From NCBI GenBank assembly GCA_014653975.1, contig JACWDR010000001.1:1-64000 (forward strand): a stretch of DNA of 64,000 bases. Reading direction: 5' to 3'. The position numbers and the translations under genes were made by a program. This document shows positions 12,140 to 22,444 of the stretch, piece after piece (the stretch's first letter is position 1; every line of letters begins with the position of its first letter). The notes under the pieces were generated by a model, which was not told where the DNA came from, did no database searches, and saw only the letters and a list, made by a program, of their open reading frames with translations. The DNA is from Pelagibacterales bacterium SAG-MED20. GTDB taxonomy: Bacteria > Pseudomonadota > Alphaproteobacteria > Pelagibacterales > Pelagibacteraceae.

Positions 12140-12556
12140 TTACCTCTCTTTATATGGCTCAGAAATTAACGCTACCTTAGTAAAACCAGAGCCAGATAAC
12201 ATTCCCATTATTTCTAAAACACGACCATAATTTATTGATTTGTCACCCCTCACATAAATTCTCGTATCTGTTCTATTTTTAGATACGGCTAAAATTTTAG
12301 CTATTATTTTTTCATATTCAACTTTAGATTCTTGTATAAATATTTCTCCCTTTGAATTAATAGATAGCGTCAACGGCTCTAATTCCTCTGGCAATGAGTC
12401 TGCTGAACTCTCTGGTAGATCAACTTGAACACCGACTGTTAGTAAAGGTGCGGTCACCATAAATATAATAAGTAGCACTAACATTACATCTACAAAAGGA
12501 GTAACATTAATCTCACTCATGGGTTCTTTTGATGAACGATTGAGTTTAAAAGCCAT
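12140..12556 (-). CDS. tolR: Biopolymer transport protein TolR/ExbD
   Basis: SEINVTPFVDVMLVLLIIFMVTAPLL. Confidence 0.95.
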   Translation of the reverse strand: MAFKLNRSSKEPMSEINVTPFVDVMLVLLIIFMVTAPLLTVGVQVDLPESSADSLPEELEPLTLSINSKGEIFIQESKVEYEKIIAKILAVSKNRTDTRIYVRGDKSINYGRVLEIMGMLSGSGFTKVALISEPYKER

Positions 12557-12558
12557 TA

Positions 12559-13233
12559 TTAAATAATTGATAAAAATCTTTTAGAAAAATTTTCTAATTT
12601 TTGTAAATATTTTTTTGAGTCGTTATTAAATTTATTATATGCCACTACTGCAGGAATGGCAGCTAGCAAACCTAGTGCTGTTGCAAATAAAGCTTCTGCT
12701 ATACCTGGGGCAACAATTGCTAAACTTGTATTTCTTGAAATTGCAATTGATTGAAATGAATTCATTATTCCCCAAACAGTTCCAAACAAACCTATAAAAG
12801 GAGCTGTCGACCCAACTGTAGCTAAAAAAGTAAACCCTTTTTCAATTTTTACAATTTGTTTTTCAATACTAACTTCTAACATACTGCCCAATCTCTCATT
12901 AAGGTTAGATTTACTTTTAGACTTTAATAAGGTTTGCATAGAGTCTTTAAATAATGATGCCATGGGATTGGCTACATTTGCTGGTAAGCTATTATAAAAA
13001 GTTTCTGCTGATTTTGACTTCCAAAATTTTTCTTCAAACTCTTCAGACTCAATATTAATTTTTTTAAACAATCTAAATTTTTCAATAATAATTGCCCAGG
13101 AATAAATTGAACATCCAATCAACATTAGTATTACAGTTTTTACGATAAAGTCAGCTCTAATAAATAGGCTCCATAGTGAAAAATCAGTATTTGACGCAAG
13201 TCCAACTGCTTGAGATGTTATATCAGCTTCCAT
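12559..13233 (-). CDS. tolQ: TolQ/ExbB/MotA proton channel
   Basis: GLFGTVWGIMNSFQSIA...IAPGIAEALFATALGLLAAIPAVVAYN. Confidence 0.95.
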   Translation of the reverse strand: MEADITSQAVGLASNTDFSLWSLFIRADFIVKTVILMLIGCSIYSWAIIIEKFRLFKKINIESEEFEEKFWKSKSAETFYNSLPANVANPMASLFKDSMQTLLKSKSKSNLNERLGSMLEVSIEKQIVKIEKGFTFLATVGSTAPFIGLFGTVWGIMNSFQSIAISRNTSLAIVAPGIAEALFATALGLLAAIPAVVAYNKFNNDSKKYLQKLENFSKRFLSII

Positions 13234-13286
13234 AGCTAAGATTTCACACTTAAATGTGTCATGATTTTGACTTTATTTAAGATTAT

Positions 13287-13781
13287 TTATTCATCTATTT
13301 TGTAAGTCTCATAATAAAAACTAGCAATTAATATTGCATCAGCTTTATTAGAGTCTTTTTTTCTTGATAATTCTGATGAAAAGTAAGGAAATATCTCAAT
13401 TGCTTTAGTTCTACTAGCGTCCTTTTCTGAGTTTATAAGGTTAAAGTATTTTTTCCATTTTGCCGGCCTTATAAAATACATTGGCAACTGCATTGCTGAG
13501 CAAATTCCTTTTAGAATACCAAATGATTGACCAAAATTAAACATACTAGTTACCCCTTGACCAGGCATGGCTGAGACTTGTTCAATAACCACTTTAATAT
13601 CTTCTTTTTTAATACCTTTGATTCTTGAAGTAATTTCATAGGATATTTGAGCGCCATTGACTTGCTTTTTATTTTTTTTACCTTCAGCCATATTTGGCAT
13701 TTCAATGACATCTAATATTTTACCTTCCTGAAAAAAACAAATTGAACCTGTTATACCGGGATCAATTCCAATTATTAACAT
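13287..13781 (-). CDS. ruvC: Holliday junction resolvase RuvC-like nuclease
   Basis: IIGIDPGITGSICFF N-terminal RNase H fold, VVIEQVSAMPGQGVTSMFNFGQSFG, C-terminal KADAILIASF; next to yebC. Confidence 0.8.
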   Translation of the reverse strand: MLIIGIDPGITGSICFFQEGKILDVIEMPNMAEGKKNKKQVNGAQISYEITSRIKGIKKEDIKVVIEQVSAMPGQGVTSMFNFGQSFGILKGICSAMQLPMYFIRPAKWKKYFNLINSEKDASRTKAIEIFPYFSSELSRKKDSNKADAILIASFYYETYKIDE

Positions 13782-14506
13782 TACCTATCTCCAAAATTTA
13801 CATTTGAGAAGACATTTTGAACATCATCATCATCTTCTAGAGTTTCTAAAAATTCAATTGCTGAATCTTCTCTACCTTTTGTTATGTCAACACTATTTAA
13901 TGGGACCCATTCAATCTCTGTTGAAATAAAATTGACTATAACTGTTTCTAGTTTTTTTTTTACATTATAAATTTCATTTATTTCACATTGGATCTCATGA
14001 AAATTTTTATTTGAACTACATTCATCTGCTCCTGACTCAATTGCTAACTCAAATATTTTCTCATCTGATATTTCTTTTTTATCAATCTTAATAATTCCTA
14101 GTTGTTTAAAATTATGTGACGCAGATCCTTGGGTACCCAAGTTTCCTCCACTTTTTTGAAAAATTGTTCTAATATTTGAAGCAGTCCTGTTTTTATTATC
14201 TGTCAATGCTTCAACGATTACAGCTATTTTATCTGGACCAAAACCTTCATACCTTAAATTTTCAAAATTAGTTTCATTATTTACAGAGGATTTATCAATT
14301 GCTCTTTCGATGTTATCTTTTGGCATATTTGCTGATCTTGCTGCCTGTATTGCCGATCTAAGTCTTGGATTCATATTGGGGTCTTTGTCACCTAACTTTG
14401 CAGCCACACTAATTTCTTTTGATAGTTTAGAAAATATTTTAGATCTTTGCTTGTCAGCTTTACCTTTAGAGTGCTTTATACTTGCCCATTTTGAATGACC
14501 TGACAT
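13781..14506 (-). CDS. yebC: YebC/PmpR family transcriptional regulator
   Basis: MSGHSKWASIKHSKGKADKQRSKIFSKLSKEI. Confidence 0.96.
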   Translation of the reverse strand: MSGHSKWASIKHSKGKADKQRSKIFSKLSKEISVAAKLGDKDPNMNPRLRSAIQAARSANMPKDNIERAIDKSSVNNETNFENLRYEGFGPDKIAVIVEALTDNKNRTASNIRTIFQKSGGNLGTQGSASHNFKQLGIIKIDKKEISDEKIFELAIESGADECSSNKNFHEIQCEINEIYNVKKKLETVIVNFISTEIEWVPLNSVDITKGREDSAIEFLETLEDDDDVQNVFSNVNFGDR

Positions 14507-14511
14507 AATAA

Positions 14512-15318
14512 TTAATGAGAGTTTTTTAACTCTCCTCCATATGTAAAACTTTCTATTTTTTTTGCTAAGCCTGTTTCTATATCACAATCAACAATCACAC
14601 CAGATAAAGATGCTTCACCTGTAGTTGGAAAATGTTTTAAAGATTTTCGTTTTAAAAATTTACTAATTGAATTATTTTTATTCATCCCGATTACTGAGTC
14701 ATAATCCCCACACATTCCAGCATCTGTTTGATAAGCTGTACCATTTTTTAATACTCTTGCATCATTGGTGGGTATATGTGTGTGTGTACCTACTACTAAT
14801 GTAGCTTTGCCATCAAAAAAATGTCCCATAGCATTCTTTTCACTTGTAGTTTCACAATGAAAATCAACTATGAGAAAATCATAATCATCTTTTAACTTAT
14901 ATTTTTGCATGAATTTTTCAGCAACCTCAAATGCATCTTCACTTTTTTTCATAAAGACATTGCCCATTAAATTAAGCACTCCAACTTTCATATTATTTTT
15001 TGCAATGAACACTCCAAAACCGCTTCCTGGAGAAGGTTCAAATAAATTTTTTGGTCTAAGAAGTCTATTTTCTTTTTCAATATGAGACATTGTTTCTTTT
15101 TGGTCCCATACATGGTTTCCTGTTGTGATGACATCTACTCCACAATTAAAAAAATCTTTACAAATTTCTTCTGTAAGCCCGAGCCCACTATCAGCTGCAT
15201 TTTCTCCATTTATAACAACAAAATCAATTTTTTTGTTTTGAATTTCTGAAAGTAAATTTCTCAAAATTATCGAACGTCCTGGGATTCCAACTGCATCACC
15301 TAAAAAAAGAATTTTCAT
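14512..15318 (-). CDS. YmdB-family metallophosphoesterase (TIGR00282)
   Basis: MKILFLGDAVGIPGRSIILRNLL, VINGENAADSGLGLT, TTGNHVWDQKE, VGTHTHIPTND. Confidence 0.9.
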   Translation of the reverse strand: MKILFLGDAVGIPGRSIILRNLLSEIQNKKIDFVVINGENAADSGLGLTEEICKDFFNCGVDVITTGNHVWDQKETMSHIEKENRLLRPKNLFEPSPGSGFGVFIAKNNMKVGVLNLMGNVFMKKSEDAFEVAEKFMQKYKLKDDYDFLIVDFHCETTSEKNAMGHFFDGKATLVVGTHTHIPTNDARVLKNGTAYQTDAGMCGDYDSVIGMNKNNSISKFLKRKSLKHFPTTGEASLSGVIVDCDIETGLAKKIESFTYGGELKNSH

Positions 15319-15860
15319 TTAATAATAGATTTATTAGTTATAACATAATCTAGTTTTTGATCATATTTATTTATCGGTACTTTATTTATTTCTTGAACAT
15401 GAAGAGCTAAACCGATTTTTATAATCTTTTTTTTTTTAGATAAATTTGCAATTAAACGATCATAATATCCACCTCCATATCCAAGTCTGTTAAGTTTTTT
15501 ATCAAAAGCAACTAAAGGAACAAATATAATATCTGGAATTATCAAAGATTTTTTTTCTGGTTCAGGTATTCCATATCTGTTTATCTTTAAAGGATCAGAA
15601 AAAGTCCATCTATAAAAATTCATTTGAAAATTTTTTTTTATGACAGGTAAAGAAATCTTAAAATTATTTTTTTCAAATATTTTTAATAATTCCAAATCAT
15701 CTACCTCAAAATTTACTGGAAAATATCCACCTATAATTTTTTTTTTTATTTTTTTTTTATTTAGAAAATCTTTAATTTTACTAAAATTAATTTTGATATT
15801 ATATTTGTTATTTTTTTCTCTAATTTTTATAACTTTTTTTCTTAAATTAGATTTTAACAC
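15315..15860 (-). CDS. 5-formyltetrahydrofolate cyclo-ligase
   Basis: DIIFVPLVAFDKKLNRLGYGGGYYDRLIA motif. Confidence 0.9.
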   Translation of the reverse strand: MLKSNLRKKVIKIREKNNKYNIKINFSKIKDFLNKKKIKKKIIGGYFPVNFEVDDLELLKIFEKNNFKISLPVIKKNFQMNFYRWTFSDPLKINRYGIPEPEKKSLIIPDIIFVPLVAFDKKLNRLGYGGGYYDRLIANLSKKKKIIKIGLALHVQEINKVPINKYDQKLDYVITNKSIIK

Positions 15861-15864
15861 AAAC

Positions 15865-16311
15865 TTACTGAACTGGATTTTCTAAATTAGCCTTTTCAAC
15901 AAAACTCTCAATCTCATTTGTAGCTTCTTCAATTATTTTTTCATAATCTTTTTTATTCTTTTCAATTTCTTGTTTAAAATTTTCATGATCTTGGGATAAT
16001 TGAATCATTTCTTCCTCTTTTTTATCTTTATAATCATAAACTAAAGATTTTAGCTCTCTAAATTTGTCAGATAAATTTTTTAATTCAGTTTTTTTTTGAT
16101 CTATTTTTTTTTTAGTTTCAAAATACTCATCCATGATTTTAACTGAAGTAATCAATAAAAGTTTATTTTCACCTATATTTCCTAAATCATCCTTAAGATT
16201 GTTAAATTTTTGATTTATATGAGTTAATAGCTCTTCTAAATGCTCTTCTTGTCCATCATCACAAGATAAAAGAAAGTCTTTACCATTAAATTTAATATTT
16301 ACATTTGCCAT
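15865..16311 (-). CDS. zapA: Cell division protein ZapA-like
   Basis: ZapA N-terminus MANVNIKFNGKDFLLSCDDGQEEHLEELLTHINQKF, C-terminal coiled coil; adjacent to fthC. Confidence 0.8.
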   Translation of the reverse strand: MANVNIKFNGKDFLLSCDDGQEEHLEELLTHINQKFNNLKDDLGNIGENKLLLITSVKIMDEYFETKKKIDQKKTELKNLSDKFRELKSLVYDYKDKKEEEMIQLSQDHENFKQEIEKNKKDYEKIIEEATNEIESFVEKANLENPVQ

Positions 16312-16622
16312 TTGTCTATTTCTTCAAGTAAAATATCTGTTTCTTGATTTAATTCATCAATTTTTTCTGAAAATTCTGTCTCTTTTTTTTGTTCATCAAT
16401 TTTTTGCCGATTAATATCATCAAATTTTTGATTAAGTACTTTATGCTCACTTATTAGATCTTGGTATTTTTCTTCAATTTCTTTTTTTTCAATTTCTAAT
16501 TGATTTTTCTGGTTGTTTAAATTCTCTAAGTCAATTTTTAAAGTTGGATTTTGTAAACTCAAATTTTTTAATTTATTAAGAGCATAAGTTAGTTTTTTTT
16601 CTTTTTCAGTGTCAGTTTTCAT
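16299..16622 (-). CDS. Small coiled-coil protein upstream of zapA (possibly DUF4164-like)
   Basis: Highly charged heptad-like sequence, overlaps zapA start. Confidence 0.6.
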   Translation of the reverse strand: MKTDTEKEKKLTYALNKLKNLSLQNPTLKIDLENLNNQKNQLEIEKKEIEEKYQDLISEHKVLNQKFDDINRQKIDEQKKETEFSEKIDELNQETDILLEEIDKWQM

Positions 16623-16675
16623 ATATATATATTTATAATATTAAATTGAGTCTTTGAAGTCTAGATAGGATAATT

Positions 16676-18634
16676 TTGAACAAACTACATAAAGATTTAT
16701 CGAACGCAATAAGGTTTTTGTCAATTGATGCTGTTCAAAAAGCAAATTCTGGGCACCCCGGTATGCCTATGGGAATGGCTGATGTGGCAACAGTTCTCTT
16801 TAAAAGCTTTCTAAAATTTAACCCAAAAAATCCAAATTGGCTTAACAGAGACAGATTTATTTTGTCAGCTGGACATGGTTCAATGCTTCTCTACTCATTA
16901 TTATATTTGACTGGGTATAAAAGCATTTCCTTAAAAGATATTAAAAACTTTAGACAGTTAGATTCTATTTGTGCTGGTCATCCTGAATATCACCTAGGAA
17001 CTGGTATTGAAACAACTACAGGGCCACTTGGACAAGGAATTGCTAATTCAGTTGGATTTGCGATTGCAGAAGAAATTTTAAAAAAAAAACTGAGTAAGAA
17101 AATAATTAATCATAAAACTTACGTTTTAGTTGGTGATGGATGCTTAATGGAAGGTGTAAGTCATGAAGCGATGAGTCTGGCTGGGCATTTAAAATTAAAA
17201 AACCTGGTAATGTTATTTGATAATAATTCAATATCAATTGATGGACCAACTAATTTAGCAGTTTCAGATAATTTTAAAAAAAGATTTGAAAGTTATGGTT
17301 GGGACTACATTTTAATTAATGGTCATAATGAAAAAGAAATTTTTAAAGCATTAAAAAAAGTTCAAAATGCAAAAAAACCAACTGTCATTTCTTGTAAAAC
17401 AAAGATCGGTTATGGCTCACCTAATAAGTCAGGAAAATCTTCTTCACATGGAAGTCCTCTTGGTATAGATGAAATTAAACTTGTCCGAAAAGTATTGGAT
17501 TGGAAATACGAACCTTTCGAAATACCAAAAAATATTTTGAATGAGTGGAAAAAAATTGGTAATAAAGGTTTTAAACTTGAGACAAGCTGGAATAAATTTT
17601 ATAAAAGAAAAAAAAAAATTGTAAATAAAGTCTTAAAAAACAATTTTAATAAAGCTTTAAAAGTTGAAAAACAAAACTCTATTAAAGAATCTAAAAGCTT
17701 AGCTACACGAAAATCTTCTGAATTAACATTAAACGCTCTAATGAAAGAGAACAATACTTTGATAGGTGGTTCTGCTGATCTAGCTGGATCAAATAATACA
17801 AAAACAAAGCACCACAATATAATCAAACCCAGTGATTTTAATGGAGATTATATTCATTACGGAGTAAGAGAGCATGCAATGTGTGGAATAATGAATGGTA
17901 TAGCTCTACACAGTAAATTTATTCCTTATGGTGGAACTTTCTTAATATTTACAGATTACTGCAAACCATCAATTCGTTTATCAGCACTAATGGAACAAAG
18001 AGTTATTTATGTAATGACACATGATTCAATTGGGTTAGGTGAAGATGGTCCAACACACCAACCAATAGAACAGCTATCTGGATTAAGATCAATTCCAAAT
18101 TTAAATATTTTTAGGCCTGCAGACAGAATGGAAACTATTGAATGTTGGGAGCTAGCATTAAAAAATTCAAAAACGCCTAGCGTTCTATCTTTGACTAGAC
18201 AGAACCTTGATCCTATCCGAAAAAAATATTTAAATTTAAATAAATGCTCTTTTGGAGCTTATGAGGTTTCTAGAACTAATAAAAAAGTTTCTTTAACTAT
18301 ACTTGCTAGTGGTTCTGAGGTTAATTTAGCGATTGAAACTAGCCATAAATTGGCCAAAGATAAGATATATGCTAAAGTTATATCAGTACCATGCCAAGAA
18401 CTTTTTGATTTACAATCAAAATCTTACAAAGAAAAAATTCTTGGTGAAACAAAGTTTAAAATATCCATTGAAGCAGCTTCAACGGATTGCTGGAAAAAAT
18501 ACATTGGTACAAAAGGTTTGACTTTTGGAATTGACACATTTGGTAAAAGTGCACCTTATAAAGAAATTTATAAACATTTTGGATTAACTGCTGAAAATAT
18601 TTCCAAAAAAACTAAGAATCTAATAAAAAGTTAA
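16676..18634 (+). CDS. tkt: Transketolase
   Basis: ANSGHPGMPMGMADVA, GHGSMLLYSLLYLTGY, VGDGCLMEGVSHEA, EDGPTHQPIEQL; TTG start. Confidence 0.97.
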   Translation: MNKLHKDLSNAIRFLSIDAVQKANSGHPGMPMGMADVATVLFKSFLKFNPKNPNWLNRDRFILSAGHGSMLLYSLLYLTGYKSISLKDIKNFRQLDSICAGHPEYHLGTGIETTTGPLGQGIANSVGFAIAEEILKKKLSKKIINHKTYVLVGDGCLMEGVSHEAMSLAGHLKLKNLVMLFDNNSISIDGPTNLAVSDNFKKRFESYGWDYILINGHNEKEIFKALKKVQNAKKPTVISCKTKIGYGSPNKSGKSSSHGSPLGIDEIKLVRKVLDWKYEPFEIPKNILNEWKKIGNKGFKLETSWNKFYKRKKKIVNKVLKNNFNKALKVEKQNSIKESKSLATRKSSELTLNALMKENNTLIGGSADLAGSNNTKTKHHNIIKPSDFNGDYIHYGVREHAMCGIMNGIALHSKFIPYGGTFLIFTDYCKPSIRLSALMEQRVIYVMTHDSIGLGEDGPTHQPIEQLSGLRSIPNLNIFRPADRMETIECWELALKNSKTPSVLSLTRQNLDPIRKKYLNLNKCSFGAYEVSRTNKKVSLTILASGSEVNLAIETSHKLAKDKIYAKVISVPCQELFDLQSKSYKEKILGETKFKISIEAASTDCWKKYIGTKGLTFGIDTFGKSAPYKEIYKHFGLTAENISKKTKNLIKS

Positions 18635-18636
18635 AT

Positions 18637-19644
18637 ATGACAATAAGAGTTGGAATCAATGGTATGGGAAGAATTGGGAGAATGGTAATTAGAGCGATTA
18701 TCGAAAGCAAAAATAAGAATATAGAAATTAAACATATTAATAATCGATCTGATTCTGAAACAAGTTGTACCTTAATAAAATACGACTCTATTCATGGGAA
18801 GTTTGATGCAGATTTAGGTTTTGATAAAAATCATCTTATTATTAACAGGAGCAAAATTACATTTTCTCAAGAATCTAAAATTGAAGATATAAATTGGAAA
18901 AAATTCAATGTTGATTATGTTTTTGAATGTACTGGAAAATTTAATTCTAAAGATAAGTTATTGGCTCATATTAAAAATGGTGCAAAAAAAGTTATTGTTT
19001 CAGCACCATGCAAAAATGCAGATAAAACAATTGTATATGGTGTAAATCAAAACTTACTTTCTAAAGATGATCAAATAATTTCAGCAGCTTCTTGTACAAC
19101 AAATTGCCTAGCTCCTGTTGCTAATGTTTTAAATAAGAGTTTTGAAATTGAAAAGGGTTTTATGACAACTATTCATGCTTTTACTAGCGACCAAAGAATT
19201 TTAGATAATTCACACAAAGATCCAAGAAGAGCAAGGTCTGCTAGTCAATCAATTGTGCCAACATCAACTGGAGCATCTAAGGCTATAGGTGAAATCATAC
19301 CCTCTTTAAAAGGTAAAATTGAGGGTGTTGCTATGAGAGTCCCTACTCCTAATGTTTCTCTTATAGAGTTAATTTTTTGTTCAAAAAAAGAACTAGACAA
19401 AGAAATGATTAATGAAGCTTTTACTCAGGAAATTAAGAAGCAATCAAAAAAAGTTTTAAAAATAACAAAAGAAAAACTAGTATCAATTGATTTTAATCAT
19501 GATTCAGCCTCTGCAATTGTAGACTCATCCTTAACCACTGTTGTAGGTAAAAATATGGGAAAAATTTCAGCTTGGTATGACAATGAATGGGGTTTTTCAA
19601 ATAGAATGTGTGATATTGCAGAACACTTAGATCAGATCTCTTAA
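18637..19644 (+). CDS. gap: Glyceraldehyde-3-phosphate dehydrogenase
   Basis: VGINGMGRIGRMVIRAI, SAASCTTNCLAPVANVL, WYDNEWGFSNRM. Confidence 0.97.
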   Translation: MTIRVGINGMGRIGRMVIRAIIESKNKNIEIKHINNRSDSETSCTLIKYDSIHGKFDADLGFDKNHLIINRSKITFSQESKIEDINWKKFNVDYVFECTGKFNSKDKLLAHIKNGAKKVIVSAPCKNADKTIVYGVNQNLLSKDDQIISAASCTTNCLAPVANVLNKSFEIEKGFMTTIHAFTSDQRILDNSHKDPRRARSASQSIVPTSTGASKAIGEIIPSLKGKIEGVAMRVPTPNVSLIELIFCSKKELDKEMINEAFTQEIKKQSKKVLKITKEKLVSIDFNHDSASAIVDSSLTTVVGKNMGKISAWYDNEWGFSNRMCDIAEHLDQIS

Positions 19645-20822
19645 TGAGAAACATAAAAGACGAGTGTAATCTTAAACAAAAAAAAGTGCTTCTAAGACTT
19701 GATTTAAATGTTCCATTAGATAACGGAAGAATTACTGATACCACAAGAATTGATAAAATTCTTCCTACCATAAATTTTTTATTACAAAATAATGCTAAAA
19801 TAATAATTTTATCTCACGTTGGAAGACCAAAAGGAAAAGTTGTAAAAGAATTATCTCTTAATCCTATATGTGAAGACTTAAAAAAAAAATTAAACAAAGA
19901 TATAAAACTTGTCACAAAAAACTTGAAAGAAATAGACTCCAAGGATTTATTTAATAGTCAAGACGAGAAAATTATAATGCTTGAAAATCTTAGATTTTAT
20001 GATGAAGAAGAAGAAAATAATAATAAATTTGCAAAACATTTAGCAAGTCTGGCAGATATTTATGTTAATGATGCATTCTCCTGTTCACATAGAGCACATA
20101 CATCAATTTTTGAAATAACAAAATTTCTTCCATCATATGCAGGTCTTCAATTAAACCTAGAAATTGATGCTTTAACTAAAATTACATCTGAAATTAAAAA
20201 ACCTGTAACATGTATTATCGGCGGTTCCAAAATATCGACTAAAATCAATATAATTAAAAATTTGATACCAAAATTTGATAGTATTGTAATAGTTGGTGGA
20301 ATGGCAAACAATATAATAAAATATAAAGGGCACAATATTGGAAAATCTATACATGAGGATAATTGTGATCAAATAATTGAAGAGATATTTTATCTTTCAA
20401 AGAACAAAGAATGTAAGATAATTTACCCTGAGGATGTTGCAGTTAGTAAGAACTTAAATGGTTTATCAGACATTAAAGAATTAAATAATGTTTCTAAAGA
20501 TGAGTTAATTTTAGATATTGGACCAAAATCAATAAAAAATATAAAGAATATCATTGATAAAAGTAAAACTATTTTATGGAATGGTCCTGCTGGTTACTTT
20601 GAAAACCCAAATTTTGCTAAAGGCAGCTTTGAAATCGCAAAAAAAATAATGGAAAAAAATAAAACTAATACTATTTATTCAGTCGCTGGTGGTGGCGATA
20701 CGGTTGCTTTGCTTAATAACCTCGGTGCAATTAATAGCTTTAATTTTGTTTCAACTGCTGGTGGAGCCTTTTTAGAATACCTTGAAGGGAAAGAACTTCC
20801 TGGTATAAAAGCACTAAATTAG
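19644..20822 (+). CDS. pgk: Phosphoglycerate kinase
   Basis: VLLRLDLNVPLDNGRITDTTRI, LSHVGRPKG, SVAGGGDTVALL. Confidence 0.97.
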   Translation: MRNIKDECNLKQKKVLLRLDLNVPLDNGRITDTTRIDKILPTINFLLQNNAKIIILSHVGRPKGKVVKELSLNPICEDLKKKLNKDIKLVTKNLKEIDSKDLFNSQDEKIIMLENLRFYDEEEENNNKFAKHLASLADIYVNDAFSCSHRAHTSIFEITKFLPSYAGLQLNLEIDALTKITSEIKKPVTCIIGGSKISTKINIIKNLIPKFDSIVIVGGMANNIIKYKGHNIGKSIHEDNCDQIIEEIFYLSKNKECKIIYPEDVAVSKNLNGLSDIKELNNVSKDELILDIGPKSIKNIKNIIDKSKTILWNGPAGYFENPNFAKGSFEIAKKIMEKNKTNTIYSVAGGGDTVALLNNLGAINSFNFVSTAGGAFLEYLEGKELPGIKALN

Positions 20823-20823
20823 T

Positions 20824-21834
20824 ATGTCAGAATTAAATAAAATTGCTTTAAAAATTTTGTCAAATGGCAAGGGTATTCTTGCAGCTGATGAAAGTACTGG
20901 GACCATGACTAAAAGACTTGAAAGTGTAAATGTTCCATCATCTCCAGAAAATAGACTTTTATTTAGAAAAACACTTTTTTCATCTGAAAGCATGAAAAAT
21001 TGTATTGGTGGAGTGATATTGTATGACGAAACAATCAAACAAACTACAAATTCAAAACAAACAATTCCTGAGTTAATTTCTTTTTCTGATGGTTTGCCTG
21101 GTATAAAAGTAGATACGGGTGCAAAAGTTTTGGCAGGTTCACCTGAAGAAAAAATTACAGAAGGCTTAGATGGTTTAAGAGAACGATTAAAGGAGTATTA
21201 CAAACTTGGAGCACGATTTACAAAATGGAGAGGTGTATATAATATTTCAAATGACTATCCAAGTAAATTATCAATCTATGCAAATGCACATGCACTTGCA
21301 AGGTATTCTGCTATAGTGCAAGAATGTAAAATGGTGCCAATAGTTGAGCCAGAAGTTTTGATGGACGGAAATCATTCAGCAGAGGTTTGTCTCAATAAAA
21401 CTTCAGCAGTTTTAGAAAAATGCTTTGAAGAATTAATCCTGCACAATATTGATTTAAGTGGAATAATTTTAAAACCAAATATGATTTTAGCCGGAGCTAA
21501 TTCAGATAAAAAAATATCTGGGGAAGAAGTTGCTAAACTTACTTTAAAATGCCTTAAACAAAATGTTCCTTCAGATGTACCTGGAATCGCATTTTTATCA
21601 GGCGGTCAAACAGAAATAGAGGCCACTGAGAATTTAAACTTAATAAATAAAAATAATGATACTAATTTTATAATGACTTATTCATATGGAAGAGCGCTAC
21701 AAAAAAGTGCACTTAAGTTTTGGTCAAAAGATACTAAAGATATTAAAGGCACACAAACAATCTTCAACCACAGAGCTAATATGTGCACACTTGCAGCTCA
21801 AGGAAAATGGTCAATAGATCTTGAGTCAAAATAA
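20824..21834 (+). CDS. Class I fructose-bisphosphate aldolase
   Basis: GKGILAADESTGTMTKRLESV, GGVILYDETIKQ, VPIVEPEVLMDGNH, ILKPNMILAG. Confidence 0.96.
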   Translation: MSELNKIALKILSNGKGILAADESTGTMTKRLESVNVPSSPENRLLFRKTLFSSESMKNCIGGVILYDETIKQTTNSKQTIPELISFSDGLPGIKVDTGAKVLAGSPEEKITEGLDGLRERLKEYYKLGARFTKWRGVYNISNDYPSKLSIYANAHALARYSAIVQECKMVPIVEPEVLMDGNHSAEVCLNKTSAVLEKCFEELILHNIDLSGIILKPNMILAGANSDKKISGEEVAKLTLKCLKQNVPSDVPGIAFLSGGQTEIEATENLNLINKNNDTNFIMTYSYGRALQKSALKFWSKDTKDIKGTQTIFNHRANMCTLAAQGKWSIDLESK

Positions 21835-22444
21835 GACAAAAAAGAAATTTGTTTATTTAATTTCTCCAAATAAAATTAAAAGTGATAATTTTTATACTGA
21901 TCTATCGTTGATATTTAACACTAAAAAAGTAAGTTTTTTTCAATTAAGACTAAAAGAAGAAACAAATAAAACTAAATTAAAAATAGGAAAAAAAATCAAA
22001 AAAATTTGTAAAAAACATAATGTTAAGTTTTTGATTAATGATAATCCAACACTTGCTAAAAAACTAAATGCTGATGGTTGTCATTTAGGACAAAAAGATA
22101 TGAGCATTCTTAAAGCCAGAAAAATTTTGAAGAATAAAATTATTGGCATTACCTGCCACAATTCTATAGAACTAGCTCGGAGAGGAATTGAAGATGGTGC
22201 AGATTACTTAGCTTTCGGAGCTTTTTATTATTCTCAAACGAAAAAAACTAAATATAAAGCGAGTTTAAAAATATTAAAATTGGCTAAAAAGATAACTAAC
22301 GTTCCTTTAGTGGCTATTGGAGGGATAAAATTAAATAATTATAAAAAACTTTTATTGAATAAGGCGAACTTTTTAGCTATTTCAAGCTACATTTGGAATA
22401 ATAAAAAATATAAACCGTTAACGGCTATTAAAAAATTAAAATGA
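21821..22444 (+). CDS. thiE: Thiamine-phosphate synthase family protein
   Basis: FFQLRLKEE, KFLINDNPTLAKKLNADGCHLGQKDMS, GITCHNSIELARRGIEDGADYLAFGAFYYSQTKKTK. Confidence 0.82.
   Translation: MSQNKTKKKFVYLISPNKIKSDNFYTDLSLIFNTKKVSFFQLRLKEETNKTKLKIGKKIKKICKKHNVKFLINDNPTLAKKLNADGCHLGQKDMSILKARKILKNKIIGITCHNSIELARRGIEDGADYLAFGAFYYSQTKKTKYKASLKILKLAKKITNVPLVAIGGIKLNNYKKLLLNKANFLAISSYIWNNKKYKPLTAIKKLK

Noticed and set aside
14513-14536. Inverted repeat gagagtt-tttt-aactctc as a terminator
   Set aside because: Lies within the coding end of the ymdB-like gene with no following U tract on the sense strand.
15860-15866. Looked for 6S RNA between zapA and fthC, its usual position in many proteobacteria
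   Set aside because: Only a few nt separate the genes; no room for 6S RNA here.
20147-20372. Two overlapping antisense ORFs in pgk
   Set aside because: Shadow ORFs of a conserved gene; hydrophobic/biased composition from AT-rich complement.
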